A stretch of DNA of 64,000 nt from Lonicera japonica (taxonomy: Eukaryota; Streptophyta; Magnoliopsida; Dipsacales; Caprifoliaceae). The notes below the pieces were generated by a model. That model was not told the origin of the DNA and searched no databases. It saw only the letters and a program-made list of their open reading frames with translations. Positions 1 to 11,188 of this stretch are shown piece by piece; positions within the stretch are counted from its first letter, which is position 1; every line of letters starts with the position of its first letter. The translations under genes were made by a program, and so were the position numbers. Location of the stretch: positions 53,975,013 through 54,039,012 of the forward strand of contig CM038466.1 of NCBI GenBank assembly GCA_021464415.1, read 5' to 3'.

Positions 1-1
1 G

Positions 2-341
2 TTGAAAAAGAGGTTTGCGTATCTTAGGCATCAATCCTTCCACAACATTGAAACACAAGCAAAGATAGTCCTTGCATGTTCTACATTGCACAACTTCCTT
101 CGAATTGATGACATAAATGACCATTGTAGCGATGATATATGATATGAGTAGTGATGATGAAATTAATCCTCCCCCTCTCGACGTACCTGAAATTGCACTA
201 ACTGTACTTGAAATTGCGCCCCTTAACGCCCACATTACTTTAATGCCAGAAGTTGCATGTACTACACAAAAGGATTCCATGGCAAATATAATGTGGGACG
301 AATTTGACCAAACCAATGACATGGACGACGATTTTGATTGA
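2..341 (+). pseudogene. HARBI1-like DDE transposase, C-terminal remnant, frameshifted
   Basis: In frame 2 the sequence from position 2 reads LKKRFAYLRHQSFHNIETQ and then AKIVLACSTLHNFLRIDD, which is the conserved end of the DDE_Tnp_4 (HARBI1) nuclease domain. That frame stops at TGA 140-142. The acidic tail typical of these proteins continues in the next frame (from about 141) to a stop at 339-341. A single-base indel around 131-150 therefore separates the two parts. The transposase would cut and paste the Harbinger element with help from the Myb/SANT-like partner encoded downstream. The catalytic DDE residues lie upstream of the window, so it cannot be judged whether the rest is intact. Confidence 0.8.
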
Positions 342-700
342 ATAATTGTGGTTTAATATTTTTTAGACCTTGACTTTTGTTTAGTTTATCTTTAGAGTAA
401 GGGTGTAGACTGAGAGACATTGAAATTCCTTTTGTTAATTCTAATTAGTTATATGTAAGGCTACTTTGAGATTTTATTAGTCAATTATATGTAAGGCTAC
501 TTTGTTTAGCTCTAATTAGTTACATGGAATGGTACTTTGAAAATTCCTTTGTTGTGTGAATGTTTGATCTCTCTAAAGTATTTATCCTAAATTGATAATA
601 CAACCAGCAATTTATCTTCCTTTCTTGTAATCATTTATTACATTTGAGTTGTTATTAGTGTTTTTGACTAAAGATTTTTTTCTTCTTCTTCTTAATTTTA

Positions 701-1921
701 ATGCGTAAAACATGTGCAATGTCATTTATACAGAAAAGAAGTTTAGAACATTTTCGTGCCCTAAGAACAGGCACAAATGTGCCCATTAACGTACCTGCTG
801 TTGTTCAACCAGTTCCAACGTCTTCTAAAGCTGACGGAGATTCGAAAAAATGTCAAATACGTTGGCGAAAAGAAAAAGATATAGATGATGTTTTGATTAC
901 AACTCTAGTTGATCACGTGCTTTCTAAGGATAGGAAAGTCGACAATGCATTTAAATCTGAAGAGTTGGCACCGTTTATTACTCAGGTGCATGAGAAATGT
1001 GATGTGACAGTTACTGATGTAAGCTTTCGTTCGAAGACCCTCAGAATGGAATGGATAGAGTTGCATACACTTTTCCAAATTATCGAATTTGGGTTGGATG
1101 AAAATATGGGTCGAATTACGGTAAACCCATCGGCGTGGGATGAGTACACTAAGGTAACTCAAATATTAAAGTATACCCTTCATTTTTGATATGTTTTAGG
1201 TGAACTAAAGTTTTATTTATTTTCGTCATTTTTCAAAGTTTTATTTCTCTTTCGGTATAGACTAATCCCAATCTTTCTAAGTTGAGGGGTAAGGTGTGTC
1301 CTTATTACCCGGAGTTGGAGATTCTTTTTGGCAGTGACAGTGCTACAGGAGATCGAGCAGTACCGGGTCATGACATTCCTCAAATGAGCGGTATATTTTT
1401 TGTAAAGATTTCGTTCTTTTGCTTTAATGTTTCATTAAGATTTCATTTTACAACTATATATATTTTTTATTTGTATTTCTTATGAGAAGGGAGGAAAAGT
1501 TTAATTTGACGTTTTAAACATTGTTTAATTAGTAAATTTCTAATGTGATGAAGCTTATTTTTTTTAATTTATTATTATTTTGCTTTCTTTAATAGGTTCA
1601 AATACGAATGATGAAATTTCGATTGATGAAAATGAGCTCGAAGAGGATGAAATCCTCCCAAATCCTTCGGTTACTTCCAAGCGTGCCACAAAAGGGGGAG
1701 GCTCAACAGAAGAAGATATTGCCTTTTCTGTCATAGCTGAATCGTCAAAGCAAATTGCTGAAGCAATTAAGACCTATACAAGTCAAATAAAGATTGGCTG
1801 GCAAAACGTAATTGAGAAGCTACAAGATGTGGGTATAAGCGACAGTGATGTGATAAAGGTCATGGAATTATTGGAGAAAGACAAAGACTTGGCTAACGTA
1901 TTTCTTGGTATTAACGAATGA
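701..1921 (+). CDS. Myb/SANT-like DNA-binding protein (Harbinger ORF1)
   Basis: Three exons join in frame: 701-1153, 1261-1390 and 1596-1921, giving 302 residues. Introns have GT-AG borders (gtaact...ggtatag; gtatat...ttaatag) with phases 0 and 1. Residues about 53-150 carry the plant Myb/SANT-like (Myb_DNA-bind_3) signature: a basic RWRKEKDIDDVLITTLVDHV start, the KVDNAFKSEE block, and WDEYTK near the end. A second conserved block (LRGKVCPYYPELEILFGSD) is in exon 2, followed by an acidic linker. The C-terminus has an SDSDVIKVMELLEKD helix typical of this family. In Harbinger elements this protein binds the element ends and brings in the transposase. No stop or frameshift is seen, unlike the transposase remnant upstream. 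Expression is unknown. Confidence 0.8.
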
Positions 1922-2225
1922 GAGATTTCAGCATTCTTGGGTTTACAACAAACTTGATCGAGTTCCTCCGGATGTCCCTTGATAGTTTATTCTTTTGAGA
2001 TCGTGTTCTTACTTTTTTTATTAGTAGATAACTTATTATTTTTTGTTATTTGTTTGTATTAGGCATTGCCTATTTAGACTAGTTATGTTTTTGGATGAAG
2101 CAATGGTACTAGTTCTATTTGACACTTGATATATATGGAGACATTTTGAATTAGTGTGTGGGTTTTTCTTTTTCGGTTAAATATCACTCTTACTTTTGGT
2201 GTTAGAAAATGTTATTATTTTCTAG

Positions 2226-2444
2226 CTAATCAAACAAGTTAAGATAGAAAATACAAGTTTTTCTAGTTGGAAAATAAATGCAATCAAACAACTTTAGCTG
2301 AAAAATACAAAATTTTCCACATGGAAAATAAATACAATCAAATAACTCAGATAATTTTTTCAATGGAAAGTTTTTCTTAACAAAATTTATGAAGGAAATT
2401 TTTTCCATTTAATAAATTTTCCATATAAGTTATCAAACGCACCC
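2226..2444. repeat. Harbinger subterminal repeats and 3' terminal inverted repeat
   Basis: About 220 bp of short, imperfectly repeated blocks (CAATCAAACAACT-like and GGAAAATAAAT-like, on both strands) leads to the 3' terminus. Such subterminal motifs are the usual binding sites for Harbinger proteins. The partner 5' repeat is not in the window. Confidence 0.6.
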
Positions 2445-2447
2445 TTA

Positions 2448-2999
2448 GTATTAGGTCTTACATCTATGCCATTTTAGGATTTTTTTTTTCCCTTTTAATT
2501 TATTATTCTTATGCTAATTAAAGCACTTGCATGCTGACTTCATAATTTACATATGTTTCTTTGATGCAATTGATTATTACCACCTTTATTTAACACTATT
2601 GTTTTGTAGGATGTATCTTTTGTATTTTTTTATTTTTTTCAAAGTGCTTGTGCTACAATTACAAATTATTTACTTGCATTAGGATATTTGATAAATGGAC
2701 TCGATCTTTGCGTAAGCATTGTTATATATCTCAAATGTGGCATCTTCATACTGCAAAACATTTCTCTTCGCACCATGACTTACAACTTGTAAAGCATATA
2801 TTTTCAATATAAAGAGAACAAATTTTTTTATGTTTTGAATAAAGAAAAGGTACGTGCGTATGGAAGATTGTAATGCACTTTGAAAGTTTTCGTAGTAAAG
2901 GTATTTTATGTTTACTTTGAAAAATTTAAAATATAAACGTGTAATATCCAACTTTCTATTAAGTAAAGATGCTGCAACTATTGTCACTCCACTAGTATA
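2448..2999. other. AT-rich spacer, nothing recognised
   Basis: No coding pattern, RNA gene or clear repeat was found between the Harbinger 3' end and the Stowaway element. Open frames here are short and lack family features. Confidence 0.5.
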
Positions 3000-3001
3000 T
3001 A

Positions 3002-3253
3002 CTCCATCCATCCCAAGTTGCTAGTCCCCCTTTCCTGTTTTGGTTGTCCCAAAATAAATATCCACTTTCCATAAAAGATAAATACATACCTATTTTGCCC
3101 TTTTGTACTTTCACTTTTCAAGTAAAAGTTTTGAATAAAGAAAAGGGTAAAAAGAGAAAGTCAAAGTAAATTAAGCAAAAAGTACAATGATGATGTTGGG
3201 TCCTTAATAAGTTGGATTTCCCAAAAGGAACCAGCAATTTGAGACGGAGGGAG
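3002..3253. mobile_element. Stowaway-type MITE (Tc1/mariner-derived)
   Basis: The left end reads CTCCATCCATCCCAAGTTGC and the inverted right end reads CTCCCTCCGTCTCAAATTGC, the classic Stowaway terminal repeat. TA dinucleotides flank both sides (3000-3001 and 3254-3255). It is 252 bp and has no coding capacity. Confidence 0.88.
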
Positions 3254-3255
3254 TA

Positions 3256-4320
3256 TATCCTAAGGCATTCTAAAATGCCATAAATTGGAGTGCAATAGCT
3301 GCACCAATTAATACTAATATTCATATCACTAAACATTTATAACAATGATTTTCAACACTAGTTTCTAAATCTAGAGGAGTTCAAGTCTTATGTCGTGTTA
3401 AAACTTACCCTAGCCACAAAAAAATGACCTTTACCCTACTATTAATCTATTGATCACGTGGTTAATTAACTTTTGTTACTTCTGCTTAGTCAAATGGTGA
3501 TACTTTATACGGGTTTCTTTAAGTTTAACGGGCTAAATTTGCATGAATCCAAACCGGACATAACCAAAATTAATTGCATTTTTGTTTAGAACTTACCTAT
3601 GCCTGCCATAATAACAAAAAAGTAAAAATAAAAAATTGTCCTGTAGCATCATGGTTTGTCAAAAAGTCGTCGTGATTGATATTTTCTCCTAAAACCTAAT
3701 TGCGTTGCTAAAGCAGTTTTATTTTTTATCAAACAAAATTTATAGGTTTTCAGTTTTTTTGAAGGCAACCAAATTTATAGCTCGTTCATTATGTTTAGGG
3801 ATGATAAATTCTTTAACAAAGTCCTTTTTGCTTTCACAATTCTATTAATATATTTTTTTCATATATCCTTTGTAAACTTTAAAGACAAAAATAATAAATA
3901 AATTAACTTTAAAGATTATTAAATTATACGCTTCCTAAATAATAAAAAAATCCCTTACTTACTTATACCCTCACCTTTATGCCTCAATTTTAACTTCACC
4001 AGTGTAAAAAGTTTGAGTCTTATTCTTAACTGTGTTTCCCTTTTGCGTTATTCAAGACTTTTTTTTTCTAGAAGAAAAAGGAATTTACCATCATATCGTA
4101 ACTACTTTTTAGCAAACAAAGGGTAATTCAAAATTATTTTATAATTTTTTTTTAAATTTATAACTCAAGACCGTAAAAATGCCATAAGTTATAGTTATTC
4201 ATAAACTAAAATTACCACAAATCACACCAAAATTTCGGGACATAATATATGATTATCTCATTGTATGAAAGATATTTTGGGTCTAAATATTAGGACTGAC
4301 TTGATTTATTAGTAAATATT
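3256..4320. other. AT-rich noncoding stretch
   Basis: No gene or structured repeat was recognised. The region is low-GC with scattered poly-A and poly-T runs. Confidence 0.5.
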
Positions 4321-4467
4321 TAGTATAAATTCAATTTACAAAATAATATAACCATAAAAATCAGTTCCATATGAGAAGGCAACAACACACATCTCCTCAA
4401 TGGGTAAGACATGACTAGTATCAACCAACACTTTTCACATGATTGTATGCTATCTATAGGGAAGGAA

Positions 4468-4672
4468 ATGCATGAATGAACTTATTCAATGAAAAATGAA
4501 AAAAAGAAAAAGAAAAAGAAAATAAAAGAAAAAGAAAAATATACATGAACGCTAAAACATTGTCAAAAAACATGATCACAGATAGCCCATTCGATCTCTG
4601 CCATCTGGAGGGAAATAAATGCATGAACGATTTTAATCAATAAAAAGAAAATGAATGCTAAAACATTGTCAT
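4468..4672 (+). repeat. Internal duplication in the B3-like copy 1 promoter
   Basis: The motif series ATGCATGAA(T/C)GA, a TTCAATGAAAA-like stretch and GCTAAAACATTGTCA occurs twice (from 4468 and from 4619). The paralogous promoter at 32235-32295 has it once. The first copy also carries a purine-rich (GAAAAA)n run at 4498-4540. Confidence 0.65.
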
Positions 4673-4689
4673 TGACCATGACTATCTGC

Positions 4690-4696
4690 TATAAAA
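4690..4696 (+). promoter_or_regulatory. Putative TATA box of B3-like gene copy 1
   Basis: TATAAAA lies 65 bp before the ATG at 4761. The duplicate gene has TATATAAT at the equivalent place. No transcript evidence is available. Confidence 0.45.
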
Positions 4697-4760
4697 TTTG
4701 TGCAAAGTTAAAAATCAATCATCTTGGCTCAATCAACCAACCAATAATATTAATTATACA

Positions 4761-5307
4761 ATGGACCCCCAACCTGAAAACATTCCAGATTATCCACCAA
4801 ATGCTGAAGTAACGTTTTTATTTACGAAAACCTTGAGTAAGATTGACGTTGAAAAAGGATTGGTGTTCATCAAGGCTGGAAACGACTACATAAGGGACCT
4901 TTGCACCGCTGCCGGGATTATGGAAACGATGAAAAATGAAGGAACTACAACTGCAGTCTACACGCCAATTGGTCACGCTTATATGGGTTTGAGACTTGGT
5001 TCAACGGGGAACGGTCCATTTCGGCTGAATGAAGTTGGTTGGGATATGCTTGTCCCGAGAAATGGTTTTAAGGAAGGGGTTAAAATTCAGTGTTGGGGTT
5101 TACATGATCCCACTCAACCCCCTAAGCAGCGCATAGACTTTCTTATGAGGAGGGTGGTAATTACAAGCATAATTTTTATTGTTTAATAATAAATGCTGTT
5201 TAATATATAACAACTAATCAATGAGGTTATTTAATTATTTTTGGCAGGATTGAAAGATGAAGTTGGATAAAGCTGCTGGAGTTAGAATAAAGGCTGAAGT
5301 TCCCTAA
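4761..5307 (+). CDS. B3-like DNA-binding domain protein, copy 1
   Basis: The first exon starts at ATG 4761, the start shared with the paralogue at 32379, and stays open to 5186 (141 residues). The fold resembles a plant B3 domain: FLFTKTLSKIDVEKGLVFI near residues 20-38, then about 60 variable residues, then a GWDMLVPRNGFKEGVKI block near residues 93-109 followed by CWGL. Compare the usual LTxSDV...GWxxFVxxNGLKxGDxV pattern. B3 proteins are plant transcription factors. A second exon homologous to 32806-32867 is recognisable at 5248-5307 after a TTTGGCAG acceptor, but in the likely joined phase it meets TGA almost at once. The real C-terminus is therefore unclear. The family call rests on pattern similarity alone. 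The gene may be functional with a shortened tail or may be decaying. Confidence 0.55.
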
Positions 5308-5721
5308 TACTAATAGAAGTTTTAGATTTTTAGATTCATGCTATTCGCCGAGAATTGAAGACAGAGGACTACTACTAGTTAAATGATATAATATAGTAAT
5401 TAATTATGAACTTATGGTATTTACATTTACATATATAATATAGTATAATGGTAGTAATATTACCCCCTTTTTATATAGATTAATTAAAGACTATAGCTGT
5501 TTTATGTTAAGGAATATTTGGTGCTAAATAAGTAATTAAGATATTTATAATTTTGAAGTAATTTATAGTGTCAAGCAACAAATAAAATAAAAATTTATTG
5601 ATAGCATTCAATAATCCACAAAACCACACAGAAAAAGAAGATAATTAAAATTGTCCAATTAGTCAACTATTTCATTCATTCACCGAATATATATATATAT
5701 ATATATCAATCAACTAATTAT

Positions 5722-6612
5722 TTTCAAGAAATTGTCAATATAATAGCAGAACTTAACTTGTGATACATCCCCCAATTAAAGGCGTAATCCTTTTGCTTTG
5801 AACATGGTAGTAGTGCAGCCCTCCATTGCCCCGCAGCAGTAGTATTACTTCACCATCTTCCCCATATTGAATGATGTCAATTGGACTCGACTAGCCCCAT
5901 TTCTCAATGCTTTTGATATCAATACTATATTGCTTAACCCATATATATCTAGTCCAATTCTTCAACGTCCACATGTTGTTGACGTAAGAATGAATATCTG
6001 TCAGTTCCATTAACCAGAGCTCACCTTTCAGCGCAGCCAAGCGAAACTCAATCCGGTTAGTCACATAATGAGGCGGTGGCACAGCACTAAACTTCTCGGT
6101 TTCTAAATTGAAGCAAAAAATAACTTCATCTTTTCCTTGCGCTCCAACAAACCATTCGTCAACTTTCCAAATCGCAAATTTATCAATAGCTAAAGATAGA
6201 TCAAACGCAGGATAAGGGCAACCCCCTTCAATCACTCTCCATGAGTAAAAGCTAGAATTATTCGAACCAACGGTACTAGAGCTACTAATAGTTAACGTAC
6301 ACCTCACATCTAATCTCATATTCATCAAAGTTTTCAAAGTCAAGGTGAATGTCAAACAATCTAACCACTTTGTAATCCATTGTGGATGGAACAAATCCAA
6401 ATCCCACACCGAACAAGGTCGTGGGTGGTAAAGGCCGCAACTCCTTGTGATGATCAGGAATCTCTATAAACTTATGGGTGCTTGGTTTTCAGATGTAAAT
6501 ATGCCGTGAAGTCCACACACAAATCAGCTCCTTGTTTGAAGGTTGCAGCACCAATCCCTGCCATTTGTCTACTTTTACTTGCTTGGTGCTTGGTTGCAGC
6601 AACAAAGATAAA
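5722..6612 (-). pseudogene. F-box protein pseudogene, copy 1
   Basis: This is the paralogue of the intact gene at 33240-34472. Reading on the minus strand it keeps the central and C-terminal F-box-associated region but is broken at least three ways. About 400 bp carrying the start codon, the F-box itself and the next segment are missing, with the sequence jumping at about 6585-6598. A 4-bp insertion (GTAC) at about 6297 shifts the frame. A TGG codon has become TAG at 5889-5891, just after the SIEKWG motif. It cannot encode an SCF adaptor. The break pattern suggests relaxed selection after duplication. Confidence 0.85.
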
Positions 6613-6817
6613 ATTATGCGGAATGAAATGCAAATTCTAGTATCTGTATTGAGAGTAATGCTACATGGACCTACTGCATCATCAGTCATCTTGAATGTAT
6701 ATATGGGTCTCACATATTCAATGCAGCAAATACTACAAAGTAATAAAAACCTAAGAAAATAGGAGAGTATCAATTTCAAATATGTTACCAATTCTAATGA
6801 GACGTGGGATGTTATAA

Positions 6818-7845
6818 GGAAAAAGGTATAAGTGTCTTTTTTGTACAGTGTCCTTAATTTACATAAATAATTTATAAGTGTCTTTTTATAATTATGTTAT
6901 TATTGGAATGAGCCCTTATGCCCAATTGCCCCTAATGAATATATGCTTATTTGGGGTCCATTTATTAATTATAAAATACAGTCACATGATATTTTAAAAG
7001 TACTAAATATCATATGATTGTCATGTGGCTTATATTTCAAAATCATAAATTGAAAATATTTTAAAAGTACTAAAAGCAATTTAGTACCACTTTTCGCAAA
7101 TGTAAAGTAGTTTTGAAAGTGTTAAAAGTCATTTAGCACCACCTTTCGACGAGAAGTAACAAGCAATCTGAAGGTGCTAAATGCATTTAGCACCAACTGT
7201 CAACACACATGAACAACAACCAGAAGGTACTAAATAGTTTTAGCATCAATAGAAAATAGATGACAACAAAATTAATGAGATCATCATCCACTCAATTTAT
7301 TTATATGTATATATATATGGATCGATGTAGGGTTCATAAAAAAAAAAAAAGTTGCGATCATATTTTTTTTTTTAAATTCAATAGCAAAATGACCTTTAAT
7401 CGTCTTGATTTTTCACGCAATTATTGTAACTTTGTCTTATAAACAACATATCCAAAAATCAACCCAATCCAAGTGTTTGATCAAAAGTTATATATATACT
7501 GCACCTATAGAAAGAAGAAGATGATGAGAACATCGCTTCCTCTCGGCGATAAGATCGGAAAGTCGGGAGGTGGTGGTGGAAGAGGAGAGATCGTTGGTGA
7601 GACAGAGAAGAATATTTGATGGTTGAATGGGAATCTTGGGAGAGAGAGGAGGTGTTGGAAGTTTCGGTGGGAGAGGAGGGGCAAATTGATTCACTATTAT
7701 TATAGCAAGTAGTATGTATGATAAGAGATGTTTATATTAGGGGTATTTTTGTCCATCAACATTTATCGTTTTCCTTAAAATAAATTAATATTATGAAAAG
7801 TGTCCTTATTATAAAACCAAATTATGAAATTAGCACTACTTTCCT
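6818..7845. mobile_element. Possible Mutator-like non-autonomous element
   Basis: The left side (GGAAAAAGGTATAAGTGTC, then TTGCCCCTAATGAATATA further in) and the inverted right side (GGAAAGTAGTGCTAATTTC, then AATACCCCTAATATAAAC) have matching order and partly matching sequence, as in long but decayed terminal inverted repeats. A G-rich stretch at 7510-7680 could be captured sequence; its longest minus-strand frame (7488-7694) is proline-rich and unrecognised. I could not find a convincing 9-bp target duplication. Confidence 0.35.
7050..7255. repeat. Tandem palindromic units (GTGCTAAA...TTTAGCAC)
   Basis: Four related inverted units about 55-65 bp apart pair a (G/A)GT(G/A)CTAAA half with a TTTAG(T/C)A(C/T)CA half. 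The best is a perfect 22-bp palindrome at 7173-7194 with half-site GGTGCTAAATG. They lie inside the possible Mutator-like element. Confidence 0.7.
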
Positions 7846-8050
7846 TTATCAAACATGAGCCCGTCATTAGAGTTATAAAACATTACGGAGCGAGACCTTA
7901 TAGCCCATTATCTCTATTCATTATTTATATACTTTTTAGCCCTCATGGTGATTCATACCTAAACCGTTACTATTAAAATAAAGCAATTTATTTACACCCA
8001 TTTATGTTTGTCACAAAAACCTCCCGAAAGTAAATTTATTATCGCTAACA

Positions 8051-8052
8051 CC

Positions 8053-8083
<31 letters not shown>

Positions 8084-8091
8084 AAAAAAAA
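8051..8091. repeat. Homopolymer pair C23 A18
   Basis: 23 consecutive C are followed directly by 18 consecutive A. Lengths in such runs are prone to sequencing and assembly error. Confidence 0.95.
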
Positions 8092-8093
8092 CT

Positions 8094-8325
8094 CGTCTAA
8101 TGAGAGGTGAGTGCAGTCACATACACTCAACTCACTTAAGGAGAATATGTTGATAAAAAACTTGCCCAACATTAGGCAATAGAGTGCTGAAGGTTTTTCC
8201 AAATAAGGTCCGTCTAATGAAAGGTGAGTGCACTCACATAAACTCGACTCAAATGGTGAGAATATATTGCTAACCACTTGTAAAATATCATGCAATAGAG
8301 GAGGTGTTTCTGATAAATAAGAGTG
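8094..8325. repeat. Imperfect 117-bp tandem duplication
   Basis: CGTCTAATGAGAGGTGAGTG at 8094 recurs as CGTCTAATGAAAGGTGAGTG at 8211, followed in both by a TCACATA-ACTC block and a GCAATAGAG block. Two units are visible. Confidence 0.75.
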
Positions 8326-9000
8326 TTAAAATGTGTTTTAACTTAGATTTTAGAGGGAACATTTGTGACAGATTTAGGAGTGTAAATACACCCTTAAAAT
8401 ATAGTATGGTTACATAGGTATATATTTAAGAATACCGAAAATCTTCTTAGTCAGAATATATCCAATTATCAAAAGTATATATATAATATTTTTTTTAAAA
8501 ATTTGAAAAAATGGCATTCGTTTAAACTAACAGTGATTTTATTTAATTAACTGATTTTTGAAATTAAAATTATATAACATTTTACGATTTTAAACTTGGT
8601 ATTTTTTGTCACTGGCGGGGCAATCTAAGCCTGGGCCCAACGGTCTCCAGTCCCATCCATTTTTTTTTATACCCACCAACTACATAAAATATATATATAT
8701 AGATAGTTCACCTTTTAACCCAGCTTTGCCCACACCAGAAAAAGCCCAACCCACTGGTGCCCAGTCATGAAAATTTTAAATAAAAATAAGGAATTAAAAT
8801 GATGGGTACGGTCCCACACCTTAACACATAATAATAGAAAATAAAACAAATTGAAAAGCTAGGGTGAGTGATGTCAGATGAGCCCCTAATCTACCCCCCC
8901 CCCCCCCCCCCCCCTCTTCCCCCGGCGCACCTGATACCTGATGTAGACATATATATAATATTAAGATTCCTTTTGATTAAAAAAAGAAAAAAAAATAAAT
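8326..9000. other. Noncoding stretch with a C21 tract
   Basis: No gene was seen. A run of 21 C lies at 8894-8914, and a short (TA)n tract at 8690-8702. Confidence 0.6.
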
Positions 9001-9252
9001 TAAATTAGTTTTGATAAAAATATGAAAAGTAAGTTGAGTGATAGAGGTAATATTTTCTTGATTTTTAAGTTTTTCCATGAAGAAATTTTTTTTACTTGGT
9101 AGTGAGTACAAATTTTTCACCAAAAATATTAAAAAACGTAGGATATATATTCATAAAATAAGTAACATCTCTCATCTTATTTTCTATCTTTTCACACAAA
9201 CTAACTATAAAAGTCATATAGAATCCTCTTTGTCGCGGCTTCTAAATTTTCA

Positions 9253-9640
9253 TCTTTCTAGGAAATGTACTAATTTTTAAACTTAAAATTACATTTTCTT
9301 TCTTCACTAAACTCATTACAAATATATTTAAAGTGTCACTAAATAAATAAGTTTACGAAAATCAGATTAATGACATTCACTTCTCAAATTCTTATTCCTC
9401 TCTTAGTTCTGATTCACAACATGACTATCAGACCAATCTCAAATAGACTATTATAAAACTATTTTAGAAACAAATGATTTAAGTATTAATGTTCTATTGA
9501 GGCTTTTAATTTTTCAGCTTTTCATGAAATGCACTAGTTTTTAAACTTAAAACTACATTTTCTTTCCAGACTTCTTTTTTCTAATGCATAAACTTATTAG
9601 AAATATAATTAAAGTGACACTAAATAAACTCATTTAGCGC
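9253..9640. repeat. Diverged direct repeat, about 270 bp apart
   Basis: The block starting GAAATG(T/C)ACTA(A/G)TTTTTAA and ending with an AAAGTG(T/A)CACTAAATAAA-like segment occurs at about 9261-9345 and again at about 9525-9635. No coding content. Confidence 0.6.
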
Positions 9641-9993
9641 CCTTCTATAGTACTCTGATCATACACACACACACTTTTACACATGGTTTGGAAAATTAAT
9701 TAATCTAAACAGTCACAGTAAATGAACTCATTTCATCTCCTTTGTATAGTCTCCTTCAATTTTAATTCTAGCGAATTCAATTCAAAACTACACAGGGGTG
9801 TATTTTAATGTAATTACCAATCACCTTTACTAAATTAACTCAAAATCAATAAATTTAAGCACAAAAGATAAAAAAAATAATGGGAAAAAATTTGCTAATT
9901 TGTGTGAGAAGATGAAAATTAGTTGAGGGGGTGTAGTGAAATATTTTCTTATTTTTTTTTCCATGTAAAGAACCCCCACCCCCTGATGTTAAG

Positions 9994-10009
9994 CACTACT
10001 ACAAAAACC
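9994..10009 (+). other. Possible CACTA transposon terminus
   Basis: CACTACTACAAAAACC resembles the common end of plant En/Spm elements. No partner end or subterminal repeats were recognised, so this is weak. Confidence 0.25.
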
Positions 10010-10246
10010 TATTAAACAAGAAAGAGACTTCGCGTTCAAAAAGACTGGAATGGGAAACAAAAAGGAAGAATGGAGAGAGAGAAAAAAACATAATTGAACT
10101 TAAAATCTTTTATGAAAAAATCTTTAAGAGACGCTTAAAGAAGAATTTTAGCAAAAAATCAAGATGGCAGGAGGACATCTACTTGTAAAAAATGGAGATC
10201 TCACCACATTACTAACTTGCTTTCCAACTTATTACACAAATCGATT

Positions 10247-11188
10247 ATATTTATGGTATATTAACTCATTATCTAATCTATCATTACTTGAACAAGATAA
10301 TAAAGAGTCTAAACATTACATATAGTGTATAAAACACTCAAAATATCATTAAGTAAATCAACGATAAGCATCACAAGTTTATGTTACATCTAAAATTTTT
10401 AAGAACTCATTGTAATTTCCACAAAGAGATGAATAATCCATAGATGGGATAAAGAACTACAAGCTTTCAAGAACTACACAAGTGTATTGCATTTCCATTT
10501 ATGCTCGAGAACTAAACATTACATGGCATGTAAATTCTAATTATCATGTAGAAATACCTTGTAAGCTTGTAAAATGGTATATTTGAAAGGGAAGAAGGAT
10601 TCACAACTATTTATCAACATTTAAACATGGATTGGGATAGAAATCACCTGAAATCACATTGCAAACTTCTTCTGTAACCTTAGCAAATAAACTAACTACT
10701 CCATAATACTTGTGAAAACAAGGATTATAGAAGAAGACTTCATTTTTAAAATAAGATGAAGAAGAAAATATAAAATGAGCTCTCAACTATTTTCTACTTT
10801 TTTCTCTCAAGTCCAAGCTTACTTAGCTCACAAGCTAAGCCTTAATATGTATATTAGAGAATTGATCATGAAAGCAGGAAAAAGAGTTATGGAGGAGCAT
10901 GATCGATCATGAAAGCACCATGATCGATCATGTGTTTTGGGGAAAAGAGAATTATACATATAAACTTCTAAACTTGCTCTTGATATCAATCAATTGAAGC
11001 CCATTGCATTCTACACCTATGTAAACATGAACCAACTACAAAAACATGCCCTTTTTGGCCATATTAAATACAAAACATGCTACGGGATTAATTGCAATAT
11101 AAATTGATAATTCGGGAGAGTTAGTGAATTAAACACGTTAAATAACTCCAGAAAAGAGCAAATGAATGACAATATAATGCGATTATCA
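10247..11188 (-). mobile_element. Gypsy LTR fragment, Athila-like family, minus orientation
   Basis: The right end reads ...AATGCGATTATCA at 11188, the complement of the TGATAAACGCATAATAT-type LTR start found at 23806. Blocks homologous to the 23806 LTR run back to about 10247, for example AAAGAGTCTAAAC-ATTACATA and ATCAACGATAAGC. The U5 side is missing. Two CATGATCGATCATG palindromes lie at 10899-10912 and 10919-10932. Confidence 0.75.

Larger units (their letters stand above)
1..2444 (+). mobile_element. PIF/Harbinger DNA transposon, right-hand part
   Basis: The element contains, in order, the C-terminal remnant of a HARBI1-type transposase (2-341), a Myb/SANT-like accessory gene (701-1921) and a 3' end near 2444. 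The last bases on the plus strand read AGTTATCAAACGCACCC, typical of plant Harbinger termini (GGGTGCGTTTGATAACT inward), followed by TTA at 2445-2447, the expected 3-bp target site. The 5' end lies before the window. The two-gene layout and terminal sequence together make the assignment firm; the exact left boundary cannot be known here. Confidence 0.85.
4321..6790. repeat. Segmental duplication, copy 1 (B3-like gene plus F-box pseudogene)
   Basis: This block aligns by eye with 32109-34745 over nearly its whole length: promoter, B3-like exons, intergenic spacer, the convergent F-box gene and the sequence upstream of it. Both copies share the start AATTCA(A/-)TTTACAAAATAATAT-like sequence and end near AAAATAGGAGAGTA. 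Copy 1 lacks about 400 bp holding the F-box N-terminus and has an expanded promoter. The copies lie about 28 kb apart in the same orientation. Confidence 0.88.

Noticed and set aside
7488..7694. Proline-rich minus-strand frame as a possible gene
   Set aside because: No recognisable family, no splice or promoter context, and it lies inside a possible Mutator-like element; mentioned there only as possible captured sequence.
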